Below, piece by piece: positions 9,001 through 18,133 of a stretch of DNA of 64,000 bases. Source of the DNA: Leishmania infantum JPCM5 (taxonomy: Eukaryota > Euglenozoa > Kinetoplastea > Trypanosomatida > Trypanosomatidae); assembly GCF_000002875.2 (NCBI RefSeq), contig NC_009410.2, positions 634,492-698,491 of the forward strand. Reading direction: 5' to 3'. The position numbers were made by a program, and so were the translations under genes. The stretch's first letter is position 1. The number at the start of each line of letters is the position of its first letter. The notes under the pieces are model-generated. The model did not search any database and was not told the DNA's origin. It saw only the letters and a list, made by a program, of their open reading frames with translations.

Positions 9001-11389
9001 GCGCAGCAGCGCTGCATCGGAGTCGGCGGATGCAGAGGCGGAGGCGTACACATCCTTGCTGGAGCTGCTTGCAGGCAACACACTCGCGTGTGTCCTGGCC
9101 GGCATCAACGAGCCAACTTTTGTGGTTTGCCAGCAGCGCCTGCTCGAGGACGAGCGGGCAGCACTGCGCAAGGTTGGACTGGAGGTGCTGCTAGATCGCC
9201 TGCACCACTCCTTGCCGACGCTGGAGAATGTCGTGTCTGATGAAGAGATGGAGGCGCATCGACGGCGTCTGCGCGATCCGCGGCAGCGCCTCTCTCTAGT
9301 GGATCTGGTGCGCATCAAGGCCCGCCCTCTCACGACGAAGCGGTCGATCCAGCTCTTTCCGCTTCTGGTGGCGGAGATCAAATGCAGCCTGGCTCAGTTC
9401 CACGCGGCAGCGCAGTCCACCAACGCCGCAGGCGAGCTGCTCATCACGGCGCAGCTCGGCATCGCGGCGGTGGAGGAGCTCATCCGCATTGTCAGCAGCG
9501 GTGGCAGCTTGCAGTCGGAGAAGACTTTGCTCAACGCCAACCGCAGCAAGCGTGTGACGGAGGCGGCCCTTGTGAAGCTGTTCGGCAACCGCAGCCGCGT
9601 CGCCGCGGTTCACGAGCTGGTCGATTTAATCTGCAATCACTGGATGCCGCTGCTGACACGCTGCGAAATGCGGCTGCGTTCTCGTGCAGAACAACCCGGC
9701 ACGGACGGCGGTGCATACGACTCGACTGCTGCGTCTCGCTCGGGTGCTGAAGAGAACGTGCTGGGCTGCATGACGTGCCTCGTCACGGCACTGGCGACGA
9801 TCACGCAGGTGATGGGGACGGCCTTCGCATCGACTCACTGCCTCCACCTGCTGCACACGCTCGTGTCCGCCGGCGTGTACCAGGTTTTGGAGATGCCCGG
9901 CGTCGTGTCTCGCAGCGAGGCTGGGGCGCTTCTTCGCCACAGTACTCTGTCCTCGATGATTCGCTGCTTCCCTGCGTGCTGGCAGATGACTCAGCCGTAC
10001 CTTCCCTCCATGCTCTTCCTTGCAACGCACCTGAGGAACGTGACGGACGCGGAGTCGCACTATCTCTGCGCAGAGATGCTGGCAGTGCTGGAGGCTGTGA
10101 TGGAGCCGCAGCTGCTGCTGGACGCCGGCAGAGCGTGTCTGCAGGGCCTCCCGTACCTTAACGGGGCTGTTGTTCCGGCATCTGAGCAGCATCAGCTGAC
10201 AAACCTCGCCGCCGAGGCAGCCGCGTCTGCCAGCGAGCCCGGAAAGGCGAAGAAGGGCACCGTGCGCGTGCGACAGATCCGAGCACAGGTGCACACGCAT
10301 TCCTTCGCCCTTCTCTTTACCTGCTTCGAGCGCCGTGTCGAGAACATGAGCAAGGAGGAACTGCTGCACATGCGGACACTCACGGAGGGTACGACCCCTC
10401 AGCAGAACTTCTGGCTGGCCGCTTTCCAGTCCCTCGCGAGTGCGCCGTCTGTTCCGTCGAGCGAGGCGGTGATGCCAGCGCTACAGGCCTTCACCGTCTT
10501 CTTGCTGAAGTTCAAGGCGAAGCACAGTGTTCGGCTGCTGCGCATTGTTGCGGACTGGGCCTTTGCGGAGTCGAGCGGTGGCGTGGCCGGAGCGTCGCGC
10601 AAGCACGCAGCCGGCCCCGGTGACTCCGCCAACACCGCGGCCGAAGAGGAGCACAATGGCCGCGGTCACGACGGCGCGGCGCAGTCGATCTCGCGCGTGA
10701 CGCTTCAGTCCTGGATCGTCTTCTTCGCCCTCAGCAACCACCTGCTCGGTAAACTGGGCTCCATCCTCGACTTCGCCTTCCCCATCTTCCTCCCTCACGT
10801 CGTCACTGCCTTGCGCACGTACTGCGCAGCGACGGCAACGGCGTCCAAGTCGATGAGCTCGCTTGTGGCCTTGGCGCTGGAGGGCGCGCTGGAGTGCATG
10901 CGCAACATGGCGCTTGCTCAGACGCCAGGGCCCGATCACGACTACAGCATCCAGGTCGACGTCTATTTCGCAAAGGCGGATGTCTTCCCGAGTGTGATGC
11001 CGGCGTTGGTACATCAGCTACACAACCTGCACTACCTGGAGGACAGCCAGCGCGACTACCGATTCCGCGTAGAGCACAACGTCATTCCGGCTATCCGTGC
11101 CTTCATGGCCTGCCTTGGATCCAGCAAGCTGCAGAGCAGGACCCAGGCCGAGGTGGTGCGTGCCCTGCGTCACCCCAGCCGCCACGTACGGCGCGAGGCG
11201 CTCATCTGTCTCGACGGCATCTACGCCGACGGTGGTGACGAGCTGGCGTCGCGGCTCATGGCGGAGATGCTGCCGACTGTCGTCGAGCTAACCGAGGACC
11301 GCGACGACACTGTGGTTGAGGAGGCTCGTAAGCTCTGCAACAACCTCTCGCACATGACCGGACAGGACGTCCTCTACGCGATGAGCTAA
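3071..11389 (+). CDS. UTP10: UTP10/HEATR1 homologue, U3 snoRNP-associated HEAT-repeat protein
   Basis: Predicted 2772-aa nucleolar protein of the small-subunit processome (t-UTP/UtpA module), which acts in pre-18S rRNA processing and is linked in yeast and human to rDNA transcription. The N-terminus is diagnostic: TSQLASQLQRLQ, then a FLF...A segment, LTLLSPHLFL and VLRAFLPYHDHNIFARALLL match the start of HEATR1/Utp10. The rest is mostly alpha-helical HEAT-like repeat. The C-terminal region (about 2230-2772) includes FALSNHLLGKLGSILDFAFP and ends in HEAT repeats (HPSRHVRREALICLDGIY, then DRDDTVVEEA), as in the family. It is longer than human (about 2140) or yeast (about 1770) homologues because of disordered inserts, for example the charged Ser/Asp/Gln-rich stretch at about 755-805 and the RRRQQQQQ/acidic stretch at about 1907-1955. 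ATG 3071 is the first ATG after the predicted SL sites. The family call is strong; internal domain borders are approximate. Confidence 0.9.
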   Translation: MTSQLASQLQRLQQRPDGSQHRLAKSFLFSTQDAQSFSREQIHQLALNGLQALTAMDNRFHPFIQDLFDVKRVRQERSMLTTTEDSTLRVRLEHFLTLLSPHLFLTAAQQVLEFLVRVYEVHIYDVASVLRAFLPYHDHNIFARALLLLDLRDTGFDFLATNQLRGAPLLREHLVLACAESRKAARLVCLTVAMPFRYEIRHHAANALFASVVTQLTTHKDAEALWRTFLPFVLELLSGAVSGAEAGTEESKRARQSDNARGGSSRVSTESVATALVVLAAWSAHVRFSKAMLITMLKPIFRYTTAAAFAATGEGHHGAGVSYLPVRDLLALLEIVLATQHHALSDVSVAPLLQTLLTLPWRTLASQLPFAETTMMVAGPNGAPTTSPRHSALLATLLQTALERLSSVSEARLLPSEVVEFLTCAAEDLPLSNYMVTRYLRVLMTAEAGASPAGAVADTPARAAEGASNQSLYYRLAVALERRYAIVFDGVLSEVLLHPETTAAATAFLARHFRGTRYGMVEVGSTLSGATETLPLFACLLHPVPEVRALAAKTLQGMPTAQLISDASTASGSGQSLVDLLAHVISYERNCTAAEAFVATAAAVMERLAARWSSEKSMGRDELGCRAACQLVRSVYSMVLAWSPSVASAAPASVAARAEAQRRVVLPLVTTLLRPALLTWTRGAGAMSSAAQDFRTSVLYHATLLYAQWAGTPSAAMQTPGEDVALAAQVASGLVATLEAGCGGPDALAPLFRARSSSDKEQDKKTARNGSSGKRERQRVGRRCIASAESDSDDSKEQQQSQAGSSGRNGCIVTGARIAWFTDLIQCDALLDSIRTEAQRRLPDAFAAARTAAREAATDLSSAASCEVEVAVALAAALLPAIGTEVPANVLETVSAVVIFLHGGNAANDAAASETAMASSATSAAADGGYLDVAYATFLDNGSERRVAQVGRGTVDAATAAREQLYEAPLVARVGAVLRAALTRVLARAATAAAASVSSWAPLVLQLCQGLGFVGAALPSIAAQPDVLAPAYLELISSMTAVATTAEVTSAAAALRQVDWYALVADAVFSSAEQSEVNDAPYAKPMTLAALALVLFLPLRAPSTQRLAQLRALQDTVVTAGAQHGSTRGGANRLTGEQVIVASAMQLQQGTSSSTSTSACTVTALSCLIECMAVEERKYQLTPSAAALVCSLLNMQNGTDGGAQAYVVPVGWAHRVVRYFFRSHNSHGGERARAGSSAAAAAVLSPAEITPQQVCLIEAMLPRVEGILTSIENVDATSPSSSTRTATADAADLVDAVCSRLRLWGSASAKEDAVTGNASVRLVELLLKHPYVHVHHGGGARPVYRYALAALAVGLSYGLEDRQSTQSTVFKSRKSASTAASRKGEYALSAEYQRLVAARLQPVVLHAIDVIGTDVALACMGTLGGYEYFFLPLVASVESATASAGGHSLVTSKAKTAHGWPSQAMSTGRETASEAVAVLLKRVHEMLETLAPSTAAAADETPSAKHNGVTERAAEGEDGAASAASAPEARWRPPASAAVANPLTFADARRVLRLPSVCAAAAGGTGKWPLGALSHESLRLLRTLLRVLPTVAMDEEEDGESIFALVMECVELYPLQGMEVLLRHAASSAVSDDVAMLPRVQQLRLGARGSLQVEGVLRFVEALVHVCTDQTRLLSEKVTDGAHRIKSLLLREMMVLMARLLVDDLREDDGAEKDEEASAASLRRSEVATDATEWRQSELHFHVDTIAGLLRATEPLLKVPTATAAAAVTARTSVAESSTCLHIPLVSLLIKLEPFDHTEALGFRSAREVCQEILSSFDVRTQVECLGQLMRLVADPAAQLSSGANAGEDGEEQQRVQHLFRRMVKPNQVINRQEAIMHLVNLTVKSDLFLEPFLALQRHARSSQPSRAAERRRRQQQQQRGERSTGADKADGKESDADEEAEEQAEGAPQREDGGCMGLLVSALELFAHYHDLHETTRSSAASESADAEAEAYTSLLELLAGNTLACVLAGINEPTFVVCQQRLLEDERAALRKVGLEVLLDRLHHSLPTLENVVSDEEMEAHRRRLRDPRQRLSLVDLVRIKARPLTTKRSIQLFPLLVAEIKCSLAQFHAAAQSTNAAGELLITAQLGIAAVEELIRIVSSGGSLQSEKTLLNANRSKRVTEAALVKLFGNRSRVAAVHELVDLICNHWMPLLTRCEMRLRSRAEQPGTDGGAYDSTAASRSGAEENVLGCMTCLVTALATITQVMGTAFASTHCLHLLHTLVSAGVYQVLEMPGVVSRSEAGALLRHSTLSSMIRCFPACWQMTQPYLPSMLFLATHLRNVTDAESHYLCAEMLAVLEAVMEPQLLLDAGRACLQGLPYLNGAVVPASEQHQLTNLAAEAAASASEPGKAKKGTVRVRQIRAQVHTHSFALLFTCFERRVENMSKEELLHMRTLTEGTTPQQNFWLAAFQSLASAPSVPSSEAVMPALQAFTVFLLKFKAKHSVRLLRIVADWAFAESSGGVAGASRKHAAGPGDSANTAAEEEHNGRGHDGAAQSISRVTLQSWIVFFALSNHLLGKLGSILDFAFPIFLPHVVTALRTYCAATATASKSMSSLVALALEGALECMRNMALAQTPGPDHDYSIQVDVYFAKADVFPSVMPALVHQLHNLHYLEDSQRDYRFRVEHNVIPAIRAFMACLGSSKLQSRTQAEVVRALRHPSRHVRREALICLDGIYADGGDELASRLMAEMLPTVVELTEDRDDTVVEEARKLCNNLSHMTGQDVLYAMS

Positions 11390-12231
11390 CCGTCTGTTGA
11401 GTGCCGCTAAACCAGCTGCTCATCCACGTCACTGCGCCGGCCTCTTACCCTTCCCCTCTCCCCCCCACACCCCGCATCGGCACTCGCTTGACTCTCCGTA
11501 AAGCATCCTTCGCTCCTTCTTGTCTCTCATCGCTGGTGAGTGCGCGGTGTAACATAAGTGTGAACTCGTCTAAGTGTTAAGTAGCTTCTCTTGTGTGCGT
11601 ACGCTGAACATGTCTGTCTCGCTCCACGGCCCATGAGGCCGTAACAAGCACGTATGCATATACATTCAGATATATATAGGCACGCTGAGAGACACCGCTG
11701 TGCACTACCGCAGAGTGTCGCACCGACGCCTGCGCGCGCATATGCGTGCGCCTGTGCGCGCGAGGCGCCTGCTTGCATCGAGTCGTGTCGTCGTTTCTCG
11801 CTATGTCGGTACCATGAATGCGCTCGCAATCTACGGGAAAGACGTGCCATGGCCGACGGGTGCCTCTCCTCGCCGTGGTGTGTGGAAAGCTGTGCCGCCT
11901 CTCCGTTTCCAGCGTCATCATCACTCCGCCCACAACACCGCTGCTGCCCCTTCCTGTACGTTTGCACACATTCTTGCCCGACAGCCGCCAGCCAGGACGG
12001 ATTCTCTTCCTCTTCCTCCTCTGCAGTTGACAGCCGCACTCGTGTACTCGCGCTATCGACTTTCTCCGTTTTTTTCTCCTGTTTTACGTTGAGTGCTTTG
12101 GCCGATGCTTCTTGTCTCCCACGCACTCCCTCCTCATTCGTGTGCGCGTGTCTCTCTGTATTCGATGGCTTTGCTAAGCCGTGCCATCGACACTCAAGCC
12201 CCCTCTTGCCCTTATTCTCTCCTTTTGCGCC
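11390..12231. other. Intergenic between UTP10 and the alkyltransferase gene
   Basis: 0.84 kb. CT-rich just after the UTP10 stop, then AT-richer sequence with a short ATATAT run near 11670. A pyrimidine tract at 12059-12090 is followed by AG at 12092-12093, a possible acceptor, though two ATGs (about 12105 and 12163) would then lie upstream of the chosen start. No supported gene. Confidence 0.55.
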
Positions 12232-13086
12232 ATGACAGCTCAGGCGAAGCTCGCAAGACGCGCACCCAAGGCGGTGGCTGCAAGCAAGAAGGCGCCCAAG
12301 GAAGCGCCGTCTTTGCCCAAGTCCACTTCCGCCTCGCTGGGGCAGCGTGCCCAGGCTGCCTCAGCGCCTCTGCAGAGCGCTGAGTCTGTGCAGGTGTACC
12401 TGCGCACCGTCCCCACCCCGCTGGGGCCGTTTTCGCTTTACGTGGATGCTGATGGCGCCGTCCGCTTCTGCCACTGGCGGCGCAGCGCGCCTGGTGACGC
12501 CGCCGCGCTTTGCGCCGAGGCGCAGGAGGTGTGCGCCACAATGCAATCCCGCTGGTACAAGCGCACGCCCGTGACGGTGGCGGGTGTGTGGGCCGATGGC
12601 GCTGACGGGGCGTCGGGGCTGCCTGGAGAACGCGCAGTGACGCTCATGAGGAATTATTTCAATCCTTCCACGGCGAAGGCTGGCCGACCAGAAGAATTGG
12701 AGCGCCTCCTGCTGCAGGTGCCGATCATTTATCCGCCTGCCTCCGCCTTCATGGCGCAGACGTGGGCGACGCTGCGCCACACTGTTCCCTCCGGCAAGAC
12801 CATCTCCTATAAGGGTCTGGGGGTCCGTGTGAATAAGGCACTGAATCTGCCTGCCTCGGCTGCAGTGGCGCCACGCGCCATTGGTGTGGCCATGGGGGCC
12901 AACCCCATACCCGTCATTGTGCCCTGCCATCGTGTCTTATCGTCGACGAACTCGCTATGCGGGTACGGGCTCGGGCTGCGTTTCAAGGTTTGGCTACTAC
13001 GACACGAGCAGGCGGGTGCTGCGACCAACAAGCTGCGCGTAGGCGAAGAGGAGACTGCTGTGAGCACTGCGGCTTCGCGCCGTTGA
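12232..13086 (+). CDS. MGMT: Methylated-DNA--protein-cysteine methyltransferase (O6-alkylguanine-DNA alkyltransferase)
   Basis: Predicted 284-aa suicide repair protein that transfers alkyl groups from O6-alkylguanine in DNA to its own cysteine. The active-site motif PCHRV is intact with Cys232. Upstream are the DNA-binding helix-turn-helix (SGKTISYKGLGVRV, Tyr193 in the position of the base-flipping tyrosine) and PRAIGVAMGANPIP with Arg215 in the position of the arginine finger. CGYGLGLRFKVWLLRHE matches the conserved C-terminal segment. The N-terminal domain begins near VYLRTVPTPLGPFSLYV. The protein is longer than human MGMT (207 aa), largely through an N-terminal Lys/Ala/Pro-rich extension of about 55 residues that may aid nuclear entry or DNA binding. 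ATG 12232 was chosen because the longer frame starts only with GTG at 12181. Confidence 0.92.
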   Translation: MTAQAKLARRAPKAVAASKKAPKEAPSLPKSTSASLGQRAQAASAPLQSAESVQVYLRTVPTPLGPFSLYVDADGAVRFCHWRRSAPGDAAALCAEAQEVCATMQSRWYKRTPVTVAGVWADGADGASGLPGERAVTLMRNYFNPSTAKAGRPEELERLLLQVPIIYPPASAFMAQTWATLRHTVPSGKTISYKGLGVRVNKALNLPASAAVAPRAIGVAMGANPIPVIVPCHRVLSSTNSLCGYGLGLRFKVWLLRHEQAGAATNKLRVGEEETAVSTAASRR

Positions 13087-15126
13087 TGACTGCAAAGACT
13101 TACGCGGGGGCAGACAGTTCCAGTGGCCCCCGTCCCCCTTCCCCAACCCTAGACTTTCCAGTGCTTCGCCAAAACTATCGGTCTCTCTAGCCCGCGAAAG
13201 GGCGCATAAGCGTCGGTGTCTTCAGCGCACTAGACGAATTCAGCACACGCGCACACGCACACACATACGTCACCACATATACACCCCACACATCCCGCTC
13301 CTGTCCCTTCTACATCTGTCTGCTTACGTCTCCTGCATCGCGACCTTCCTGACCACCTCTGGTCTTCGCTCTGCTACTGTGTGCAACCACCACCGTCTCT
13401 CGATTATCACCGGGGGCGCCTTTTATTGTTCGGCGTTGAGGACAGTCTCTCCCGTCTTTCCTTTTCATCGTCGTTTCTGCGCGTGTGGAGAGGCGTCACA
13501 CCCCGTGGTGACAGGACCCGCGCCAAGTGCGCCCCCAGTTGTGCGACGCCTTCACCGCTACGCCGTATCCTTGCTGATTTGTTTCTCACACGCGCATGCT
13601 CAGGTCTCTCTTATTTTTTTTTCTCTCTGCAAGCTTGCTCAGCCACCCCGCACACCGCGACTCCTCACCACCTCATGCTGAATGGCATTGCTCGTGTTGT
13701 GCTCGTCAGCGCGACTGTGTTTGGTGAGCTGAAGGGGCATGATGGTGTGCTGTGCCCGATTTATATGCTCGAAAGAGAAGGGCGCTGTCTCTTACCCCTC
13801 GTACGTGGCCGCATGGGCAAGCACAGAGAGAGAGTCGCCAGTCTCCAGAGATGATTGCGACCAAGAGTGCACACCAATTAGGCGGAAACAACCATACAAC
13901 TCCAACCCGGCATCATAGCAAGAGAAGAGGAGCACAAGAATATCAACGCCGCCCGCACACACGCGCGCATGTGTGCGCCGATGTGCTACACGATCAGTGA
14001 CCGCCTTCCACTTGGAGGTGGGCTCAAGGAGGGTTAGAAGGATGGAGGGCCAACAAGGCGCCCACGACTCGTGAGGGGATGAGAGGTTGGAGGGCAGGTC
14101 TTCAGGCGTCAATGCATGCATTCGCGCTTCACCGTTTTCTGAGAAAATCCTCTTTCCGCTAACGACGGGCGGACACGCATCTCGCAGTGCGTGGCATCAC
14201 AGGGTCCAAGTGCCCCCACACTCTGCGTCGGGGGAGGCCAGGTAGCTCCCCCTCCCCCGTCACCCCTCCCTCCATCCCTGCCCATGCCGAACCACTTCTG
14301 GTGGTGGCAGGGCCAGGTGGCTACGACGTTGGGGTGGGGGAGACAGAGCGATGCACCGCCACTGATGTCGGCGGTGAGGCCGTGGATGGCACCGCGTTGG
14401 AGCCACCTGCGAAGCGAATGGCGTGCGTGTGGTGTCTGGGTGAGAGGCCGTGCTCTCAGATGGCTGGGCCAGCGCATGGCTGCAGCGCGTGCGTCTACGG
14501 CTGCTCGGCACCGTGCGATGGGTGCCGGTGAGGCAGGTCTGCAGGGGGTAGAGCGCCGTTTGGGTTCATGCTGTATGACAGAGAGCGGCTACGTGGAAGA
14601 ACGAAAAAAGCGGCGCACCACCATCACCGTCTCGCCCTCCTCCCCCTCACTTCGTCGTCTCTTCTCTGCTCACCCCGTGGCAGCGGTGGCAACGCAATAT
14701 CAACGTGCCACCTCAGCTGCGCTACTCTTACCGCTTGCTGCGTTGTCTCACTCGCATCTCCTCTGCCTCCCCGCCTCCGCTTCTGCTCCGCGCACTTCGC
14801 GTCTTTATGTCTGTGTATCTTCTGTGTTGCGATGCCAGTGCACGTCTCCGCCCTCCCATTGGCTGTGACGGCGCGTGTGTGCCTGGCTGAGCCCGTTGCC
14901 CGAGGCCTCCCCGTGTGCACTGCACTGCAAAGCCCTGCTCATTCCCCGCTCCTCTCCAAGTAGCGCGGGTCTCGCAGGGAGACACGACGCGCAAAGACGT
15001 AGGAGGGGGAGGTGCTCGCTCAACAAAACGAGCTGACCGCGTACAACTGCTTTCACCTCGCCCGCCACCCTTCCTGCTGGGGCACGCACGCCTGTTGTGC
15101 CCGAGTAAGAGAGAGCGCTTATCGAG
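13087..15126. other. Intergenic with repeat copy 1, between the alkyltransferase and zinc-finger genes
   Basis: 2 kb spacer. It has a CA-rich stretch at about 13240-13270, CT-rich blocks at 13300-13680 and repeat copy 1 at 14179-14657. Pyrimidine-rich leader sequence precedes the zinc-finger gene: a tract near 15051-15076, then AG at 15104-15105. The frame at 13381-13854 is CT-rich, Ser/Leu/Arg-biased and has no domain, so it is not called. Confidence 0.6.
14179..14657 (+). repeat. Dispersed repeat copy 1 (SIDER-like, long form)
   Basis: A 479-bp element matching copy 3 end to end at the same length, and copies 2 and 4 over about the first 415 bp. It begins ATCTCGCAGTGCGTGGCATC; the shared flank ACGC just before it is also present in copies 2 and 4. 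The 3' end continues past CGGCTACGTGGAAGAACG to ACTTCGTCG, as in copy 3. It lies in the + orientation 1.1 kb after the alkyltransferase stop. Size, spacer position and orientation fit the Leishmania SIDER retroposon class, but assignment needs comparison with known consensus sequences. Confidence 0.85.
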
Positions 15127-16962
15127 ATGCCTCAGCCTGGTGCCAGCCACAGCAGATCCACTATTGGGGCAGCGGTCGGCTTCACTGTGCATCTGGTTTG
15201 CCCCCACTGTGCCAAGGAGTTCACCGGCAATTCCAGCACGAGCGGCGTGCGCAGCAACTACCGACGCCACCTTCTCACCCACACTGGCGAGCGGCCCTTC
15301 CCATGCTCATATTGCCACCAACGCTTTACCACGAAGCCAAACCTCCGCCGGCATGTGCGGCTGGTTCACCCGCTCCAGGCGACCCCGTCTACCCAGGTAC
15401 GCCACCCAGACGGCAGAGAGGCCGCAGAAGATGTGGCGGCAGCCGCACCCCCACCGCTGCCGGAGATGCACCTGCCTCCCGCCACCACGGCGAATGTAGC
15501 ACCGCCTGCCTCCGCCGGAAGTACAGCAGCAACAGTCAACGTAAAACCTGGCCCGTCCTGCCCGCTGCTGCTGCCTCGGCGAGCGGACCCTGCCGCCTTC
15601 ACCTGTGAGGACTGCGAGTTGGAGATCTGCAGTCGCGCCAAGCTGCGTCGGCACAGGCGATACTACTGCCCCTTTCGCGAAAACATCTTCGCCGACCCGG
15701 TGAAGGACGCCGTGGACCTGTATTGGACGCAGCAACAACAGCGGGGACACCGACACCGCTACGTCAGTGTTAGCAGCAGCGGCGACAGCGATGAAGTTGA
15801 CCTCGCCGAAGAGGACACGCACAACGGTGGTGGTGATCTCACCTCGTCAGTGGATGAGCGCTTCAGGCGACGTAGTCGCACGACAAGTGTGCCACTAGCA
15901 CTGACAGAGGGGGAGCGGCATTATCTATCTCACGTCGCGGAACGAAGTGGGCTGAAGTTTGTCGAGGACGCTTACGCCAGCGACGTAAGCGCCGACGACG
16001 GCCTCCACGGCGGCATGTTCTCCGACACCTCTTCGTCGTCCACGTCGAGTCGATCCCCTTATCGGGCGACGGTGGCGCCACTGGTCCAGCGGCATCCGCG
16101 CAGTCCCGCAAGGGTACGTTATGCTTTGCCGTCACCGAAACACACCCCGCTGCACGGCCCCCTCGCGTCCCCATCTCCCTCTCCCAACGGGCGGGTGCTG
16201 CGCAGCTCACAGACTACTGCTTCTGCGTCTTTGCTTGCTTTGCCAAACACGTCTCCCCTGATCCGCCACGCCGGTGGCGTCGATCGCCTCTTGAACGTGG
16301 GCAGCGGTACCCCAAAAAGCGAGAGCACCGCGGCAGAGGACGCAAAGGACGACGATGAGGATGATATGATTGGTGCGTGGCGACCGGAGGATCTTCGGCA
16401 TCTGCATCACCACCGACGGGGCAGCGGGCACCGGCGCGAGCGCCACATTCTGCAGAAGCGGCTGCGTGCGCAGGAGGGGGCGTTGATGGCGTTGGCCACC
16501 GATTCGCTACACCGACAACCATGCAAGCTGCGTGTCGCTCGTGCAGGCGCAGCGCCGTGCGGCAGCGACGCAGCGGTGGGAGAGGCGGAGGCGACGCGCC
16601 TCCACGTAACTCCGTGTGCTGATGGCGCGCACCCCAGTACCTCCACAGCTGCGGCAGCCTATGCGTACATGGGGCCTTCACAGTCGCTGCTCACTCCGCA
16701 GGTGGTAGCTCAGGCGGAGAGCTTGCTTGTCCTTAATTGGCGCCGTCCGCGGCGCGGAAAGGACGGTGCTGCGAACGCGTTTGTATGCCCATACTGCGCT
16801 GACTACACAACGCTGGCCAGCCAGCGTGGGTTGCGGGCACATGCGATGCGGATGCATGCCGAGGAGGTGGCCAAGGCTCGCGCGCGCGTTGTGGAGGCGG
16901 AGGCGGCACCGGTAGAGGAAGGTCTCGGACACGAGTCAGGAGAAGGCAAGACGTTGCCTTGA
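15127..16962 (+). CDS. C2H2-type zinc-finger protein of unknown function
   Basis: Predicted 611-aa protein with four Cys/His clusters. Finger 1 uses Cys25, Cys28, His48 and His52, with a longer than usual loop. It is joined by a classical TGERPF linker to finger 2 (Cys60, Cys63, His76, His81). A third cluster (Cys160, Cys163, His176, Cys181) is CCHC-like, and a fourth near the C-terminus uses Cys554, Cys557, His572 and His577. The linker and the tandem pair suggest nucleic-acid binding. The 370 residues between clusters 3 and 4 are Ser/Arg/acid-rich and probably disordered. ATG 15127 follows a pyrimidine tract and AG at 15104-15105. Which DNA, RNA or protein it binds cannot be read from the sequence; classical C2H2 transcription factors are few in trypanosomatids, so an RNA role is equally possible. 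Confidence 0.8.
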   Translation: MPQPGASHSRSTIGAAVGFTVHLVCPHCAKEFTGNSSTSGVRSNYRRHLLTHTGERPFPCSYCHQRFTTKPNLRRHVRLVHPLQATPSTQVRHPDGREAAEDVAAAAPPPLPEMHLPPATTANVAPPASAGSTAATVNVKPGPSCPLLLPRRADPAAFTCEDCELEICSRAKLRRHRRYYCPFRENIFADPVKDAVDLYWTQQQQRGHRHRYVSVSSSGDSDEVDLAEEDTHNGGGDLTSSVDERFRRRSRTTSVPLALTEGERHYLSHVAERSGLKFVEDAYASDVSADDGLHGGMFSDTSSSSTSSRSPYRATVAPLVQRHPRSPARVRYALPSPKHTPLHGPLASPSPSPNGRVLRSSQTTASASLLALPNTSPLIRHAGGVDRLLNVGSGTPKSESTAAEDAKDDDEDDMIGAWRPEDLRHLHHHRRGSGHRRERHILQKRLRAQEGALMALATDSLHRQPCKLRVARAGAAPCGSDAAVGEAEATRLHVTPCADGAHPSTSTAAAAYAYMGPSQSLLTPQVVAQAESLLVLNWRRPRRGKDGAANAFVCPYCADYTTLASQRGLRAHAMRMHAEEVAKARARVVEAEAAPVEEGLGHESGEGKTLP

Positions 16963-17749
16963 GTGATGAACACAATCCTAGTGGCGCGCGCTTAGGGGAG
17001 ACTAGAGACTGTGCCCATCGGTACTTGCACTGTGCTTGCTTTTCAAAGCAGGAAAGGTGCTGCTGGGGTCCGTGGGCACGGGTGTCTGCGCTCGTTCCCC
17101 ACCCGCATACACGCTTCAATCGTTTAAGCACTGGCGGGGGTGCCGCCCTCCGCAGGTTTTGAGCCGCGCTCTGCTGACGGGGTCAGCGAGGGGGCACCCG
17201 AAAGGTGACGAAACAAGAACGAATGCTTTGAAAAGCGGAGAAGCAGGCGCTGCGCTGTGTAACATCCCGAGAACCCCCTGAACGTTGCTGACGTGCTCAA
17301 TCAACGGCGCGCCGCCCAGAAAGGAAAGTGAGAAAGGGAGGGAGAGCACACACGGAAAGCACACGCTGGTAAGCGCGGCGAGGTGCCACCGCGCGCTTCA
17401 TATCGGTCCTTTCCTTCTAGATGCTTCGACGCAGGTCTTGCGCGCGCTCACCGACACGTTTGTTTCTCCTTCATGCCAAAACTCGTGCTACCCCTCCTCC
17501 CCTTCCTCCCTCTCCTCATTTTCCACCGCATCTCCTCTCCCGCAGCTGGTCAGTGGGAATCCGCTCCATCCCCACTGCACTCCAAAGGCCGTGGCTGCGT
17601 CGGAATCGTCTCCAGAGAGCGAATGGGGTGGTGCTTCGTCCATCTTGGGAGGGGGCTGCGCACACATCCACTTCCATCTCTCCCTTACAGGGTCTTCTGT
17701 TGTGCTCTTGGATCTCTCCGCTCTTCCCTTCCCCATGAGGATGGGGGAC

Positions 17750-17955
17750 ATTTCAGCGTGGCATCTTGGTCCACCGCCCCCTCTGTGTTGGGGGAGGCCG
17801 AACAGCCCATCCCTCTGTCCCTGCCCATGCCGATCCTCTTCTGGTGGTGGCAGTGCCAGGTGCCTCCAACGTAGAGGTGACCAGAGCGATGCGCCGCCAC
17901 TGATGTCGGCGGTCAGGTCCTGGATCGGCTCTGTGTTTGCGCCAGCTGCGACAGT
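17750..17955 (+). repeat. Diverged relative of the dispersed repeat (old SIDER-like copy)
   Basis: By eye this segment follows the dispersed repeat in order: CGTGGCATC, then GGGGGAGGCC, CCTGCCCATGCCGA, CTTCTGGTGGTGGCAG, GCCACTGATGTCGGCGGT and CCAGCTGCGA, with many substitutions and small gaps between these blocks. Similarity may continue weakly to about 18130. It is in the same orientation as the four young copies. It shows that the young copies belong to an older, degenerating family. Confidence 0.65.
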
Positions 17956-18133
17956 GGACAAGCCTGTGCCACCCATATGATTAGGCAATGTGTCGACGTG
18001 ACTCGAGCGTCTCCTCACCTGGCTCTCACACTGCCCACTGGTGGTGGTGGGGGTCTGCGCCACCGCGAAGTGGATGCACATCAGGTGGCAACCGGCACAA
18101 CGGGGGAGCGGCTGGGAGGAGCCTACTAATCAG

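Noticed and set aside
14187..14531. Conserved 114-codon frame (and antisense frames) inside each dispersed repeat copy
   Set aside because: It is the same in all four copies only because the DNA is nearly identical. It starts with GTG, has no domain, and other frames in the same GC-rich element are equally open.
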